Shown: positions 24,531 through 36,699 of the stretch, piece after piece
Numbering within the stretch: position 1 is the first letter of the stretch
Layout: each line of letters opens with the position of its first letter
Origin: Warburgia ugandensis
Lineage: Eukaryota; Streptophyta; Magnoliopsida; Canellales; Canellaceae
DNA length: 64,000 bases
Assembly (NCBI GenBank): GCA_035236585.1
Contig: CP141126.1
Span: forward strand, 11,421,001-11,485,000
Direction: 5' to 3'
Made by a program: the position numbers and the translations under genes
The notes under the pieces: generated by a model
Seen by the model: the letters and a program-made list of their open reading frames with translations, nothing else
What the model was told of the DNA's origin: nothing
The model's database searches: none

Positions 24531-25160
24531 CTAACTCTTCACTGAATAAGATGTGTGAAGATCCGAAAAAGAGGGTGGACTGATCGCCTTTCTTGAGAGC
24601 ATGCATTTGTATACTGAGTTGTAACTGTCAGGCAAGATTTGGTGCTCTAAATGCGGCACGGAGTTTATCCCATACGTCGTTTGATGTAGAGACTCCTCCA
24701 ACCGTGTAGGATGCCATTTCATCAGACATCAACATAATAATCCAAGAGACCAACGTCTGATCTTTCCCTCCCAAGATGATTATTCAGGTTGGGGACTGTT
24801 CTGTCATCAACTTTGATCACCATGGTAGGAGCTGAAGAAGAACCATCAACAAGACCTAAGAGGCGTTTAGATCTAAAGGATTGGTCGAGATTGAGATTCC
24901 CATATGATGTAGTTTGTGCCTGTTAGCTTTGAGATGGGAGATGTGTGGTGTTGCTGGTAGCAAATGAAAGAGCAGAAGTCGATGAGGATACTAGGGATGA
25001 TAAGCAGTTCTCTGGGGATGAAGAGGAGTTAATGGATGCAGTCGACATATCTGAGAAGAATGAAACAACGGGTGTAAGAAAAGGGAAATTGGGGAGATGG
25101 AGGGCGAACAGCCGAAGAGAGGATCATCCCTCATACTCTGATAGCATATAAAAAATGAAT
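24531..25160 (-). pseudogene. Ty1/copia gag fragment with primer-binding-site remnant
   Basis: Read on the minus strand, a TATCAGAGT primer-binding-site-like stretch near 25135-25145 resembles the initiator-Met PBS of copia elements. It is followed by a gag-like frame. Recognisable gag segments are NLNLDQSFRSKRLLGLVDG, APTMVIKVDDRTVPN, then in another frame SDEMASYTVGG and STSNDVWDKLRAAF. Stops and frameshifts separate them. The part above 25160 may be LTR, but I cannot define its ends. No protease, integrase or reverse transcriptase remains. Confidence 0.65.
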
Positions 25161-25319
25161 GCACTCTCTCAACTGATTGATAGAGCGTGATTGAATATGT
25201 TTATATATACACATATAACCGTATTGAGGTAAAATGAGTGAGGGACATAATATTCCTTCATGTGTTACACGTAAACACAGGATGTTATCACACTATTAGA
25301 CGAGAGGAGTTGACTTGAG

Positions 25320-25690
25320 TTGAGATAGGCCACATCTCAACCAGCTCTCTGTTAGTGGTACTTGAGATGAGATAAGATATCCCAATCTCAATCCAGCTCA
25401 CTGTTAATGTTTTGCTCATTAGCACCATCCCACCCCATTCTTTGTATAAAAGAGAGTCCTCATCCTAAAATTTAGGCCCACTCTTGTATTTTGCTTAAAT
25501 GGAAATGAGTTATATCATGTCATCTCAACCAATCTCACCAACTCATCTTGACCCATCCCCTCCAACTCATCTCAACCCAGCTTAATTGATATTTCAAGTC
25601 ATCTTACGTCATTTCATGTCAAATGTAAGTCATTTTGACCCAGCTCAAAACACGTCAAGTCAAATCTCATCTTATCTCACTTAAGCACAC
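25320..25690. mobile_element. MITE-like repeat rich in CTCATCTCA words
   Basis: Left side TACTTGAGATGAGATAAGAT and right side, inverted, GTGCTTAAGTGAGATAAGAT match imperfectly. The middle is dense in CTCATC/CAACTCATC motifs. A shorter related element lies at 54565-54722. Ends and target duplication are not clear. Confidence 0.4.
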
Positions 25691-25699
25691 CATGTTACA

Positions 25700-27190
25700 T
25701 TGATGAAGTAGTGGGCAGTGGGCTTCCCTTCAGATGGCCATCCGCAAAAATTATCACAAATCAGAGGGAGGAATGTGCTGACCATTATGTCAGTAGATAT
25801 TCCCAAGAATAAGCAATTATTTACTACTTAGATGAAGAAGATCATCTCATTGAAGTATTCAGCACATCAGTTGGTAAAGGTCGAGTGCAACCTATGATTA
25901 TGTAAGGCACGAAGTGTCTAAAATTAGGATGATCGCAATTGAAGTAGGAAAAACAAGTTACAAATCCAACTTGCTCCATTAATATAGAAAAATGTTAAGT
26001 ATAATAGGTATTTTATTTTTGGCACAGGCAAGGAATTACAAAGCAAATCACTCGTACATTCTTAAATATAATTCCTAGCTACAGAAAAATCTACAACTCG
26101 AACCTGAAACTTAATTGTATTCTAGAGGAGATGCCGAGTTGTTTGCGACCAACTGCACCAAGATCACAAGCACCGGTTGAGATATGCAGGTGAATCAGCA
26201 TAATTGAAGGATTCTCTAATTAAACAACTAACGGCAAAAATCCTAATAGCTAAGTAGTTTGGCAAAAGAAGTGTCTCTCTTTTTGAAATGCTTTCAAGGT
26301 ATTAGAATCATTCAATTCACATGCTTTTTAATCTACAAGACATTTAAATATGAAACAATGAGATGAACAGTCCAACTATTTTAAGGTAGACTCCAGAAAA
26401 TGTGTTGGCTAGATCTCGGTCAGTTTAGAATTCCCCTTTGGATAAAATAAAGAAAAGACTTCTCTCACATTTTATCCACGAACCCGTCCGTATATGATAC
26501 TTGTGGCGCGTACCTGGTCATGCAGCTTGATGCGGATTTCATTTTGATAGGGTGCTGGGTATGTTCTTGATTCGATATCATCATGGTAATCTTCATAGCT
26601 ACCTTTAATCCTCGCTTCGGAGTAAAAAAATAAAAATTAAATTAGGAGTTCGATATTATCTATTACAGATGTTATAAATGGAGAGATGATGATAGAGAAC
26701 TTCGGATGTAAAGGATCAATACAAACCATTTGAGAGCGTGATGGAAGATGAGGCTCCTTTGTGGAAGTTGGGAGCAGATGTAGGAAATGATTTCTACTTC
26801 ACCAAAAACAAATACCCACAGATCCTAGCAAAGGAAATATCTATTCCAATTAACAGCCATCATTTATGTGAATTTCGGGTATAATTTTGCTCCTAGTTCT
26901 CGTATATTGCATGTTGCTTCCTCCTAACTCTTAGATTTTGTTGTGCTTCTATGACCATTTGGAGGGGGAAGGTTTATGAGGCCTTATTTAGGTTGCACAG
27001 GGACAGCCTATGCATTGAAACAAACGTCTCCCTTTAAATGGGATTCACCATCAAATGCAAGACCTGGCATCGACGGTAGGGCTAGCGTCTTATATGCAGT
27101 TTGGAAGCCAATTTTAAGTGCCCATTTGGTTAGCAAGAAAGCAATTTTGCAGGAATGCACTTCTCTGGAAATCGATCTCTAATTCCACTA
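25700..27190. other. Intergenic DNA, no gene seen
   Basis: No recognised domain. The open frame at 26976-27182 has no homology I can name. Confidence 0.4.
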
Positions 27191-27210
27191 CTGTCCTAGA
27201 AAGCAATCTT

Positions 27211-27376
27211 AAAGGGAGCCTTGGCTCAACAGTAGTGTTGTCGGTCATGTGACCTTGAAGTCACGGGTTCAAGAGGTGAAACCTGGCAAAATGCAAAGTA
27301 AGGCTGTGTATTATTTACCCTTGTGGTCCACAGACCCTGCATGTGCAGGAGCTTCTTGCATTGGGACTGCCTTTTT
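27211..27376 (+). mobile_element. Au-type SINE
   Basis: AAGGGAGCCTTGGCTCAAC head, GGTCACGGGTTCAAGAGG-like box (with one A>T change pattern), ACCCTTGTGGTCCACAGACC body. A perfect 16-bp target duplication CCTAGAAAGCAATCTT is at 27195-27210 and 27377-27392. Confidence 0.88.
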
Positions 27377-27979
27377 CCTAGAAAGCAATCTTGGAATGAG
27401 CTAGCGTAGCTTTTTGGAAAATTAAGCGAATAGTAATTCACTTCCAGTACTTGACCAAAATTAACAGCTGGATTTAGCTTTCCACATCAAAACAAACAAG
27501 GAAAATCATCAGAAAATGGATTTCAACTTCCATCAATTACCTGCCAACTGACCAGGGCCACGGACGGTTCCGCTAGCATCTAGCACAAGGCCCAACTTTC
27601 TTGATCCGCATCAGGGGTTTGTGTGTGACTGAAACCTGTAAATCGATGAGCAGACCACATACATGGATTTATCTTGCCAAATAACGAAGATCACACGTAC
27701 ATCTGAGGATTAAGTCCGACAAAGATGACACAGTAAAGGAGAAAATCCAACCAAAAATCAATGTTTTAATTTTATTTTAGTTGGTAGACGAATATTGTAG
27801 CTTTTTACTAGTGGAATCCTAAATGAGACTTCACACGTAAGGGTCTAAATCACGCAGGGTAAAATCAGCACCAGTGAGTCAGACGTGGCCTCGAAGAGGT
27901 CCCCGCGGCAGATCTGGTCCCAAAATTTACCATGAGAAACGAGATTAATAACATCTAATAGTTGTTCTTTTATCTTATT

Positions 27980-28143
27980 CTTAACATAACAGTAGAATTG
28001 TCGTTGTGTGAGTTCAAGGTCACGGGTTCAAAGGGTGAAAACAACCTCTTGCAAAATACAAAGACTACGTATAATGACTCTTGTGGTCCACTTCTTTCTC
28101 AGACCGTACATACGTGGGAGCTTCCTGCACCAGAACTACCTTT
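27980..28143 (+). mobile_element. Degraded Au-type SINE
   Basis: The B-box region (AGGTCACGGGTTCAAAGGG), CTCTTGTGGTCCACTTC body and a GGAGCTTCCTGCACCAGAACT tail are recognisable, but the tRNA-like head is degraded and no target duplication is evident. Confidence 0.65.
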
Positions 28144-28149
28144 TGGTTG

Positions 28150-28925
28150 TTCTTCCATCCTATCCTAACTGCAGTTGTGGTGTTCCTTTTCTTTTTTCTT
28201 TTTTCTTTTTGCGCTTACCGAAGAGAAATTCATATTCTAGTTCCCTTTTTCCTAAGATCGATAGTATATGTGTGAGTTCTCTTTCTGAATAAAACTTTCC
28301 AACATTCAAAAAAATAGGTGTCGTTTTATTTTCTTCCCATGTATCAAGTTGGCCTCGGAGTTGACAGGTACATATTCAACTTGAATTAGTGAAGTTCCGG
28401 TCAATAATCGACCTTTACAGGACAGGAGGGAGAAGCGTAGGTGTTCCTGCAGGCATGAATGTTCAACTGAAACCTCAACTAGGTGTTCCCAGACACATGG
28501 ATGAACATACCAAGGCCTTGGTTTTCTTCCTGTTTGGAAGAGGTAGGTTTACCTGAACTTCTTTGGGCTTTGTTGGATAACGAAGTAGGAGAATTATTTG
28601 CACTTGTCCGTGCATTTCTTGCTAGCAAACATGCTGTAGGGTGGCGCGTTACTACCGACACAATCATTCCTTTCCCAGCTTTAGCCCTTTGACTGGCAAA
28701 GGACAAGAACTTGGTTGAATCCCAGAGGAGCGTACTAAAAGCGAGAAAAGATGGTCATGGGTGTCAAAACCAAGGGGTGTATGCATCGATGAAGACACGG
28801 CTGTTCCCTCCCTACTCTGGTTACGACGGACCCCATGCATGACGTGAAAGCTTCATTTCAAGGCACCCCACTAGGTAAATTTATGGTGGGCCCACAATGG
28901 ATTAAGATAAAAGAACTACCTAATT
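28150..28925. other. Intergenic DNA, no gene seen
   Basis: Open frames on both strands at 28479-28706 are complementary shadows of each other without a recognised domain. Confidence 0.35.
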
Positions 28926-28929
28926 AATG

Positions 28930-29248
28930 TTACTATGGTTGGAAGTCGACCTCTATTTTGTGACAAGAGGACTGTACGTAAGTCCCTCGTCTTGTTTGAA
29001 ATGGCTTAAATAAGCTGAGCATCAAATGTCACAATCATTGAGTACTTATAGTCTATTGAATGTGCATGAAAAATTACCGTCCCTGATTTTTTTAGTCGAA
29101 AGTCATAAGTTAGAATCATCCAAATACATCAATTTTTGTGGGACCCTTAATTTTATTAACAGAAACAAGAATAACCGCTTAGATTTTTCAAAATAAGTCA
29201 CCTTCTATCACAAAATAGAGGGTCAACTTCTTTACATGCCATAGTATG
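28930..29248. mobile_element. Fold-back MITE, about 320 bp
   Basis: The left end (TACTATGGTTGGAAGTCGAC then CTCTATTTTGTGACAAGAGG) matches the inverted right end (TACTATGGCATG...GTTGACCCTCTATTTTGTGAT) over about 50 bp with substitutions and small gaps. No open frame inside. Target duplication not resolved. Confidence 0.6.
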
Positions 29249-29249
29249 C

Positions 29250-30390
29250 CAACTCTTACTGTGCCTCTTATGGTTATGCTCTAATGGCCATTGATCCAGC
29301 TGATGTGGTCAAACTCTGCCTGAAATTAGTTTATGCCTGGTGCGAAACATCAGATTACAATAATCATAGTTCCATAACTACGCCTTCTTCACTGCTTTGA
29401 GATTTGAGTTCAATTATAAGACTGTTTCCTATTAAACTACCTCAAAGTGTACATTTCATGATCCACCACAAGATGAAATTTAGTCTCGACACTCTTGACA
29501 AATATATGTATGAATTTCATAGGGCCCCATTTTGACTTATACGATTACTAAAATGTCTCTGGATTTGACAAACCCAATTGTCGGATTAGTGGTACTCAAG
29601 CGACTGCTTGAATCGCCTGGAGATAGGAGATAGGAGATAGGAGAAGGGTAGATAAGTGGGTCTCTTAGTAATCGTATAAACCATGTGCACCATCCGGTGT
29701 AACGTACGCATGTCCATCTTTTAGGCCCTCTGGCAGACAAATCTTGTCTCATCTTCTTTTTTCTCTCTCTCTCTTAAGCATAGTTTAGAAGGTAAAAAAA
29801 TCGGCTTGACTCAAAATCAGGGTTAGTTAACTCAAAGTGACTTACTTGTGACCCAAAAATACTTGAGTGAAATTTTTATTTACTATTAGTTACATATAAA
29901 AATTTTACTCCACGTGCATTTTTAAATGCTAGTTGAGTTGGTTAAGACTTGATATTGTTGTTTAAGAGGTCTTTGGCTCTGATCCTAGTGAAATACAGCA
30001 TTATTGGTACTTAGAATATCGACTCGACGAGTTAGATTGAAAGATTCTCACATATGGTATTGAGCAAGCTTTTCTTGTTTCCTTAAGGTCTTTTTCATAT
30101 TTTAGACCCTCCCAGCCTCTTTCTAGTTAATAAATTGAGCTACAATTTACAAAGAAAAAAAGAAAGATTTCTTTCTATGTCTAAGGTGCCAAATAGCATG
30201 AGATGTACCCGGTGACCCTTTTCATTGATCAAACCATTATTTTAAGTGGAGCATATTTCTTTTTAAAATAACTATTGATTGAACTAAAATTATGCAATAA
30301 CTTTAATTTTTGTAAATTGAATTGAGAAAACCAATGAAAATTTGAAAATTCAAAAGACTAGGACTGAAATATCAAGTTAAAAGAAAATAT
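29250..30390. other. Intergenic AT-rich DNA
   Basis: Holds a short GGAGATA tandem at about 29619-29643; otherwise nothing recognised. Confidence 0.4.
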
Positions 30391-30394
30391 ATGT

Positions 30395-30842
30395 TTATAA
30401 ATATTAAATCATGAGTGGAAATTTAGAAATTAAGAATGTACATGAAAAATCGAATCAAATGAGACTAATTACGTTAAATTCTGAGTTAAAATGAAAAATC
30501 TCTATTTTCTACATAAAAGGGTAAAACTGTCAATTTTAAGCATAACCAAGATTTAAAATTTGAATATTTGAAATGTACTCGAAAAATCGATTCCAATGTC
30601 ATTGAATGCACTAAAATTCGAGTTTGGATAAATAATATCTATTTTCCCCATTTTTGGAATAAAAAGGGTAAAATGATAATTTTACTCATAATCAAGATCT
30701 AATATATGAATATGTGAAATGTACTTGGAAGATTGAGCCTAACGACACTAAGTACACTCAATTCTGAGTTAGGATGAAAAATTCCTATTTTTCTCCAATT
30801 TTGAAATTTAAAAGGGTAACAGGGTCTTTTCACATAAATGGG
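30395..30842. repeat. Diverged tandem array, about three ~140-bp units
   Basis: Each unit has GAA(A)TGTAC near its start (30434, 30570, 30716), then a GAAAAATCGA-like word, a TGAGTT(A/T)(A/G)(A/G)AT block and AAAAGGGTAA near its end. Spacing of 136-146 bp. Satellite-like but only three units. Confidence 0.65.
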
Positions 30843-30849
30843 GACCCAC

Positions 30850-33800
30850 AAAGCTAGAAAATATCTTGCAAATGCAAATATGACTCACACTACTAGAAGC
30901 TTGTAGTGAAGAGTTGGGTGGGAGTGGAGAATGCATTCACAAATAAATATTCTAAAGTAATAAAAGATAATTATGAAAAGAAATAACAAAAAATTCAAAT
31001 TTGGATATAAATCAGTCCTAATAATTTTCAAAACCTTTCCCACGAAGTGCCCAAACCTCCCCTGGAGTTTCAATTCCAAATTCCCCTTCCTTCTCCCCCA
31101 TTTTTCTTTCTTTTCCCTCTTTCTTCTTATTCCCTGAGGGCATGTCCCCAAACGCACCTTGTAGACAAACTCATGTCTGCCATCTAGTGTGTCAAGGGAT
31201 GTGTCGTTATTATTGTTGTATCTCAAAGTATAGTGTATATAAGACTATATAAGTTTGGACTTCTAAACATAAATGCTTATACTCTATTGGAATAATGTCT
31301 TGACCTCAAATTCTCAATGCAGACACTTAGAAATGAAAGCTCTCAGAGAAAAAGGTTTAAACAAAATCCTCTTAGTATGTGACCAAATCTAATAATACTA
31401 ATGGTTCATATAATTTAATGCGCACAGGGAAAACAAAGAAATATGATCATTAAGAATGGATATCATTACCATGATTAGTAAGAATAGTTCACCTTAATTT
31501 CTTCATATTTATATCCTCATTAAGGCTATTTTCTACCCTAAGATCAACAAGCCTTTAGAAAGAACAACACATAGACTTGGGACTAATTCTGAAAGAAATG
31601 GTAAAAAGATTCAAATGTTTCAAATCTTAGTAGAGCTCTTCAATAAATGTTGAAAAACTTCTCTTTTAAGTTCATTGAAGTTAATATCTTTTCTATTTTT
31701 CCTTTCTCTCAATATTTTTCTTTTCTTTTTTATAATTCTTTTAATTTGTATTTCTTAGAAGGAAAGGCTTTTTCTATATATTTTGATATTTTTCACTTCT
31801 TAGATTTTTGAACTTTTTCTATCATCTCTATTCATTTTTGAATGATAGGTAAATAATATTTAACTGGGGTTTCTGGATTACAGTAGATGGGTTTTGAAAA
31901 TAAAAGGCTTACCAAGATATTCAAAGGGTTTAACTAGTGGTATAATATACTGGGTAGGCTTTATGTTTCTAACCTTAAACAAGGATTGCCTGTATCATTT
32001 TCTAGGTTTCTTAAAGCTTATCAAATTTAATAAATATTTTAGGAATGAAAGTTAATACTCCTATTTTGATTCTAGCCAGCTGACCAAAACAAGGATACTA
32101 GGTCTATCAACATTAATATTCGATATAGAAAAGAGGGAGTTATGTATAACCTTAAAAAAGATAATAGTCCCTAGTACACATCGAGTATAGGTCTTTACTA
32201 ATTTTTCTCACTCTAAGTTAAAACACTTTAGGATATGAATAAATGCAAAATTAAACATATGCATTTTTATTAGGAAGTTAAAGTATGAAAAATACTGAGC
32301 TTCGAAAAATCTGTTTCTCATCACACTAAAGGAACTCGACCTTAAATATATTTTTTCAAAAACATAAGAAAAAAATAGAAATCTCATGCATATCTTTTCT
32401 CAAGCGACTCTTGAAGAACTGTGGGTTGGACCTTAAGAGAAATAACATATAGTGACATTCACAAACCCTTGCTTTTAAGAAAACATGTTTAAATTGAATA
32501 CCATAATCAATTTTGAGAGAGAGAAATAAAATAAATGAATTTAAGAAAGATTTTTATTACACATTTAGTAATAGATTAATTTGAATTTTTTTGGGTTTCA
32601 TTAAATTTTGAAAAGCAATTAATGGTATTCAATGCCCCTCCTTAAAAGTATGAGGAAAATTTTGCTTAGTATATAAGAAGGTGTTAATTGTAGTTGTTAG
32701 TAGGTAGATAGACCAAGTATTACTATAGAACAGGAAGAATGATAAATCCAATTGAACTCTTGGATTTACTTAGTCCAAGTCTTTTGAAGATGTAAGCTAT
32801 TCATGATGTTGAGAATTGGCTAGATAGGCTAAGCATCAAATTTCATGCCCATTGTATAAGAATTTCTTTTTTATTGTACTATTTAGCAATAGAAGATTTG
32901 TTTATGACTCCATGGCACCCACTTACTCAACTAATAATATTATAATATAATATAGAGAAAGTATTTAATTAAAATTAAAAGCTGAAGGAATTGAGATATA
33001 AATGCCTTGTGATTGAAAAAGAGAGGACATATAAACCAAATCTTTTGGGGCTCATTTATCCAACAAATGACAAAATAAGATAAAAATAAAATAATTATAA
33101 ACTTAAAAAGTACCTACATGGTGTAAGAAAAAGTAAGTTTTAAATGCTCAAAGAAAAATATGAGTAGCTTAGTATATAATATATTTTATCTTTAATTAGT
33201 TGTTAAATAACCAAAATTCGATTAAGTAGATATCACTATATCAATAAGAAGATTTTTATTTTTTTTACTTTTTGTTAATAATATCAATCTAAAGATTTCA
33301 AACAACTACCTTTTAAGTCTTAAATGAACATGTATAAGTGTGATTGAGACCAATGATCTTATAGTTGACCGACAAGGTCCTAGTTCCACTTCCAAATCTC
33401 TTCTGTAAATTAAAGTGCTAAGTGGATCTAGCTTTTTTCCTAGTGAATCTAAGCTGAACTTTGATTAGTTAAGGTAAGGTAACAACATAGATCTAAATAG
33501 ACTTCAAGGCAACATATTGGACAGAATAAATGCTTCTCAAATTTTAATCCCTAAGGCCTTGGTTATAGTTTTTGGTAAAATGTAAATCTTGTTGTTGGAT
33601 TATATTTGCATGTGAAATATATATTCAATCGGGGTGGGACTAAAATATCATCTATCTCTGATTAATCATGTTCAAGTTTAATAGTGTAGATCCACTCAAA
33701 AACTTTTCCATGTGGGTGCGAAAAGTGCTATTCTCCTTCCTACAATCAACCTTATATAAGTATATTACAGGTATACATAAGTACAAATGGGAATGGTTGG

Positions 33801-34140
33801 GTCAGGTTGGATTTTTTTCCAGCCCTAACCTTGACCTTAGTTCTCTTCTTTTGCCCCAAACCTAACCCTAACCTTGCTCACGTCAAAGAAATTTTGACCT
33901 TAGCCTTGCTTAGGTAAAAAAATTTATGCCCCTAGCCCTGCCCCTCATGGGTCATTCTAATTGGGTCTCCTAATTGACCCTCACTTGCTCCAACATTCAA
34001 AAATATTTTCCAAACACACATCCTATTGTACTTTTACAATATTCAAAAGGAGTTTCCAACTACATTATAATGTAATTATACATGAATTCTTGGAGGTTTA
34101 GATCGAGTACTTGTTATTATATGACAACAATTACCATAAA
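30850..34140. other. AT-rich intergenic DNA, no gene seen
   Basis: Very AT-rich; only chance open frames. Could contain decayed LTR sequence but no end, PBS or protein fragment is recognisable. Confidence 0.4.
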
Positions 34141-34155
34141 ATCCCTCATATTTGT

Positions 34156-34342
34156 AAAAAAGGGCACCTCAGTGCATGAAACTCTCATGTATGTAGGGTT
34201 TGTAGATGAGGTGAACCACAAAGGGTTTATAGTACACAGCCTTACCTTGCATTTAGCAAAAGCCTGCTTCCACATCTTGAACACATAACCTGTAGGTCAT
34301 TTGACAATAACTCAACCTTTGTGCCAAGGCTCCCCTCTAATG
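34156..34342 (-). mobile_element. Au-type SINE, diverged full length
   Basis: Minus-strand GGGGAGCCTTGGCACAAAGG head and CCCTTTGTGGTTCACC body are recognisable, with many substitutions. Target duplication CCCTCATATTTGT at 34143-34155 and 34343-34355. Confidence 0.8.
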
Positions 34343-35090
34343 CCCTCATATTTGTGTTTCATATGAGGGACTTTTTATCATTTGACGTAAACTATATAAG
34401 TTATTCACGTCCCTTAGCTTTTTACCATTGACCCTAACCCTTCTCAAGTCATAAATATTTTACCCGTATCTCAAGAGTCATTATGGCTGGGTCTCCTTAA
34501 TTTGCCCAACCCATTGTGATCCCAGCACATAGCATTAAGTGTTACTAAAATATGTAGGTTGTAAATAATTTATCTATCCTTCCACAAACATATATATGGA
34601 TGTGATGTTTCAAGTTCAAAATGGTACGTGGATGGAAGGCAATTTGTTATTATCAAAGCTGCAAATCAAAGGTTTGAATCATTATCAGAGGAAGCTATCA
34701 CGATCAAACATCTCAAACTTATTTGATGGTGGACTAATAACCAAGTTGTAGGTATGCATCATAAGTGAATATTTTGAGTTTCAAAGGCAGCAAATTCAAT
34801 GAATAAAAGTTGGAAATGTTTTGAAAAGATTCTCCTCTATTTCACATGTTCCTTTGAATTTCAATGTACAACACAAATCAATCATCCTCAATTTATGAAG
34901 TTCAAATACTATCTTTCATTTTACCAAAACCAAATAAGAGGCAAATACTATAAAAGTTCTCCTTAGAAATTAAAAATTCCTTTTTCTTTAAGGGAAACAA
35001 AAGATGTTTGGGATGCATGAGAGAAAGATAGAGAGTGAATTTCTATGCTTCAAATGAATAAACTGTATTGATGAACCATTTATATATACA

Positions 35091-35509
35091 AGAGGAATGC
35101 TTGTCCAAAGGCCCTACGAGGCACTTCCCTAGAAGTATCTATCATTTTTTCTACAATAGGGTCTACTTTTGAATGATCGGACCCACTAATCTAATTGCTG
35201 GGCCTACTTTTAAATAATCAGACCTACTCATATAATTCCTATAGACTTGAATATTTTATAAGCAAAAATTAAAATGGTTCATGAGCTTATTCTATTGTTT
35301 GTATGAAATTTATAACCATTCATTACTTGTGAGAAAAGCTACACTTTTGGCTAGATTTATCCTATCTACTTATTATTTCAAATATTAGATATTCAGGCTT
35401 AAAGCATTAGATGAGTGGGTCTAATCATTCCAAAGTGAGCCCTTTCATGGAAAAAATAAGGGACAATTCTTGGAAATGCTCTATAGGGCTTTGTGCCTAG
35501 CATTCCTCT
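35091..35509. mobile_element. Fold-back MITE, about 420 bp
   Basis: Left end AGAGGAATGCTTGTCCAAAG and the inverted right end AGAGGAATGCTAGGCACAAA begin terminal inverted repeats of roughly 90-100 bp. These include GGGTCTACTTTTGAATGATC on the left and an inverted counterpart at about 35415-35450. No open frame. Target duplication not certain. Confidence 0.7.
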
Positions 35510-35720
35510 ATTTGTCTATTACTATTCCAAAAGCCAAAAATGACTTCTTTTGGTCATGCATTTTTGGCCATGACTCAACTATTTTCCTCTATTAAATTGA
35601 AAATTTCTACATTTTTATCCTATGGGATAAGATTTGCTTACAACTAAATGACAAAATTCAAACTTTTATCAAACTTTTATCCCTAGCTTTACATTTACGC
35701 AAAGCAGAACTTCTTAAAAT

Positions 35721-36116
35721 ACGACCCCTTATGACAATTGCCACATTCTCGTTTGAATTTTGTTGTCAAGGTATAAGTGAGACCTATATTTTGAGTGATC
35801 TAAATTGTTCATCTTAACTATCTTGTCATAGATGAATAGTGTCCCAACATCCATATATTTTATATAATCTTGCCTTTGAATTCATTTTGGTTTTTCACTT
35901 TCTAAAAGTGGTGATAGTCAAATTGATGATACTAAAAATAAGTTAAAACAATCAATGTTGAGGTCGTCTAGAGTATGAAACTTTTAGGACATGTCTCATC
36001 CATGACAAGATGATTAAGATAAATACTTCTGCTCACTTATACGATGAGACATGTTTGTTTTTCTATAGCAAAACCTCAAGTGAGAGGTGTGACAATAGTT
36101 ATGTAGCAATAAGGGA
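35721..36116. mobile_element. Fold-back MITE, about 400 bp
   Basis: Left arm 35721-35845 (CCCCTTATGACAATTGCCAC ... TATAAGTGAG ... CTATCTTGTCATAGATGA) matches the inverted right arm from 36116 down to about 35975 (CCCTTATTGC ... TATAAGTGAG ... CATCTTGTCATGGATGA). Ends approximate. Confidence 0.6.
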
Positions 36117-36285
36117 ATATTATTTTCTTTTCTTATGGTAGCCTTGCCTTAATTTCTCCTTTCTTTTTATTTCCTAACGACCCAAATAAAAACAACAAAT
36201 CACATATTTGTATTTGTCAAATCAGTTCAAATTTTTACATAGATGAATGATTTGGGTTTGTTATCACAATTTTTAGAGGGTAATC

Positions 36286-36682
36286 ATGTATGCACCCTTG
36301 TGTTTTTTCATGAGTCCCTCAATAAATGGCACTAATCGTTACAATTTTAAGTGGCTAATATTTTTGAAGATTTGTACCGTTCACAATGTTTCCATTAGCT
36401 TAGATCGGCCATGATCTAAAGTTATCATCCATCGAATTATACTAGCAATTGATAGTTTGCTGCATTTAGTTGCAAAATGGACAGTGAATATTCTATGGTT
36501 TAGTTTTCAACTCAAGAAAACAATGGTTAGGATCATCTAGTGGATGAGAATTTTAGAGTTTGTGGTTTCTAAGCAAAGGAAAATATTGTGAATAGTTCTG
36601 ATCTTCAAAATTCTAAGCTTGACCTGAAGTTTTTCCAATTTATATCATTTATTGAGGGGCTCATGAAGAAAAGCTAGGAATG
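36286..36682. mobile_element. Fold-back MITE, about 400 bp
   Basis: Left arm 36286-36395 and inverted right arm 36682-36577 share a TTCATGAGTCCCTCAATAAA / TTCATGAGCCCCTCAATAAA core and an ATTTTGAAGAT...TTCACAATNTTTCC inner block. Ends approximate, no coding content. Confidence 0.6.
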
Positions 36683-36699
36683 TACCATTTTATATCATG

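Noticed and set aside
30888..30908. CACTAC...GTAGTG palindrome suggesting CACTA transposon ends
   Set aside because: The two ends are only 9 bp apart with no element between them and no target duplication. Chance or a footprint too small to support.
33856..33873. Telomere-like CCTAACCCTAACC string
   Set aside because: Only about two repeats, not the usual plant CCCTAAA unit, and the surrounding sequence is simply rich in CCTAACC words.
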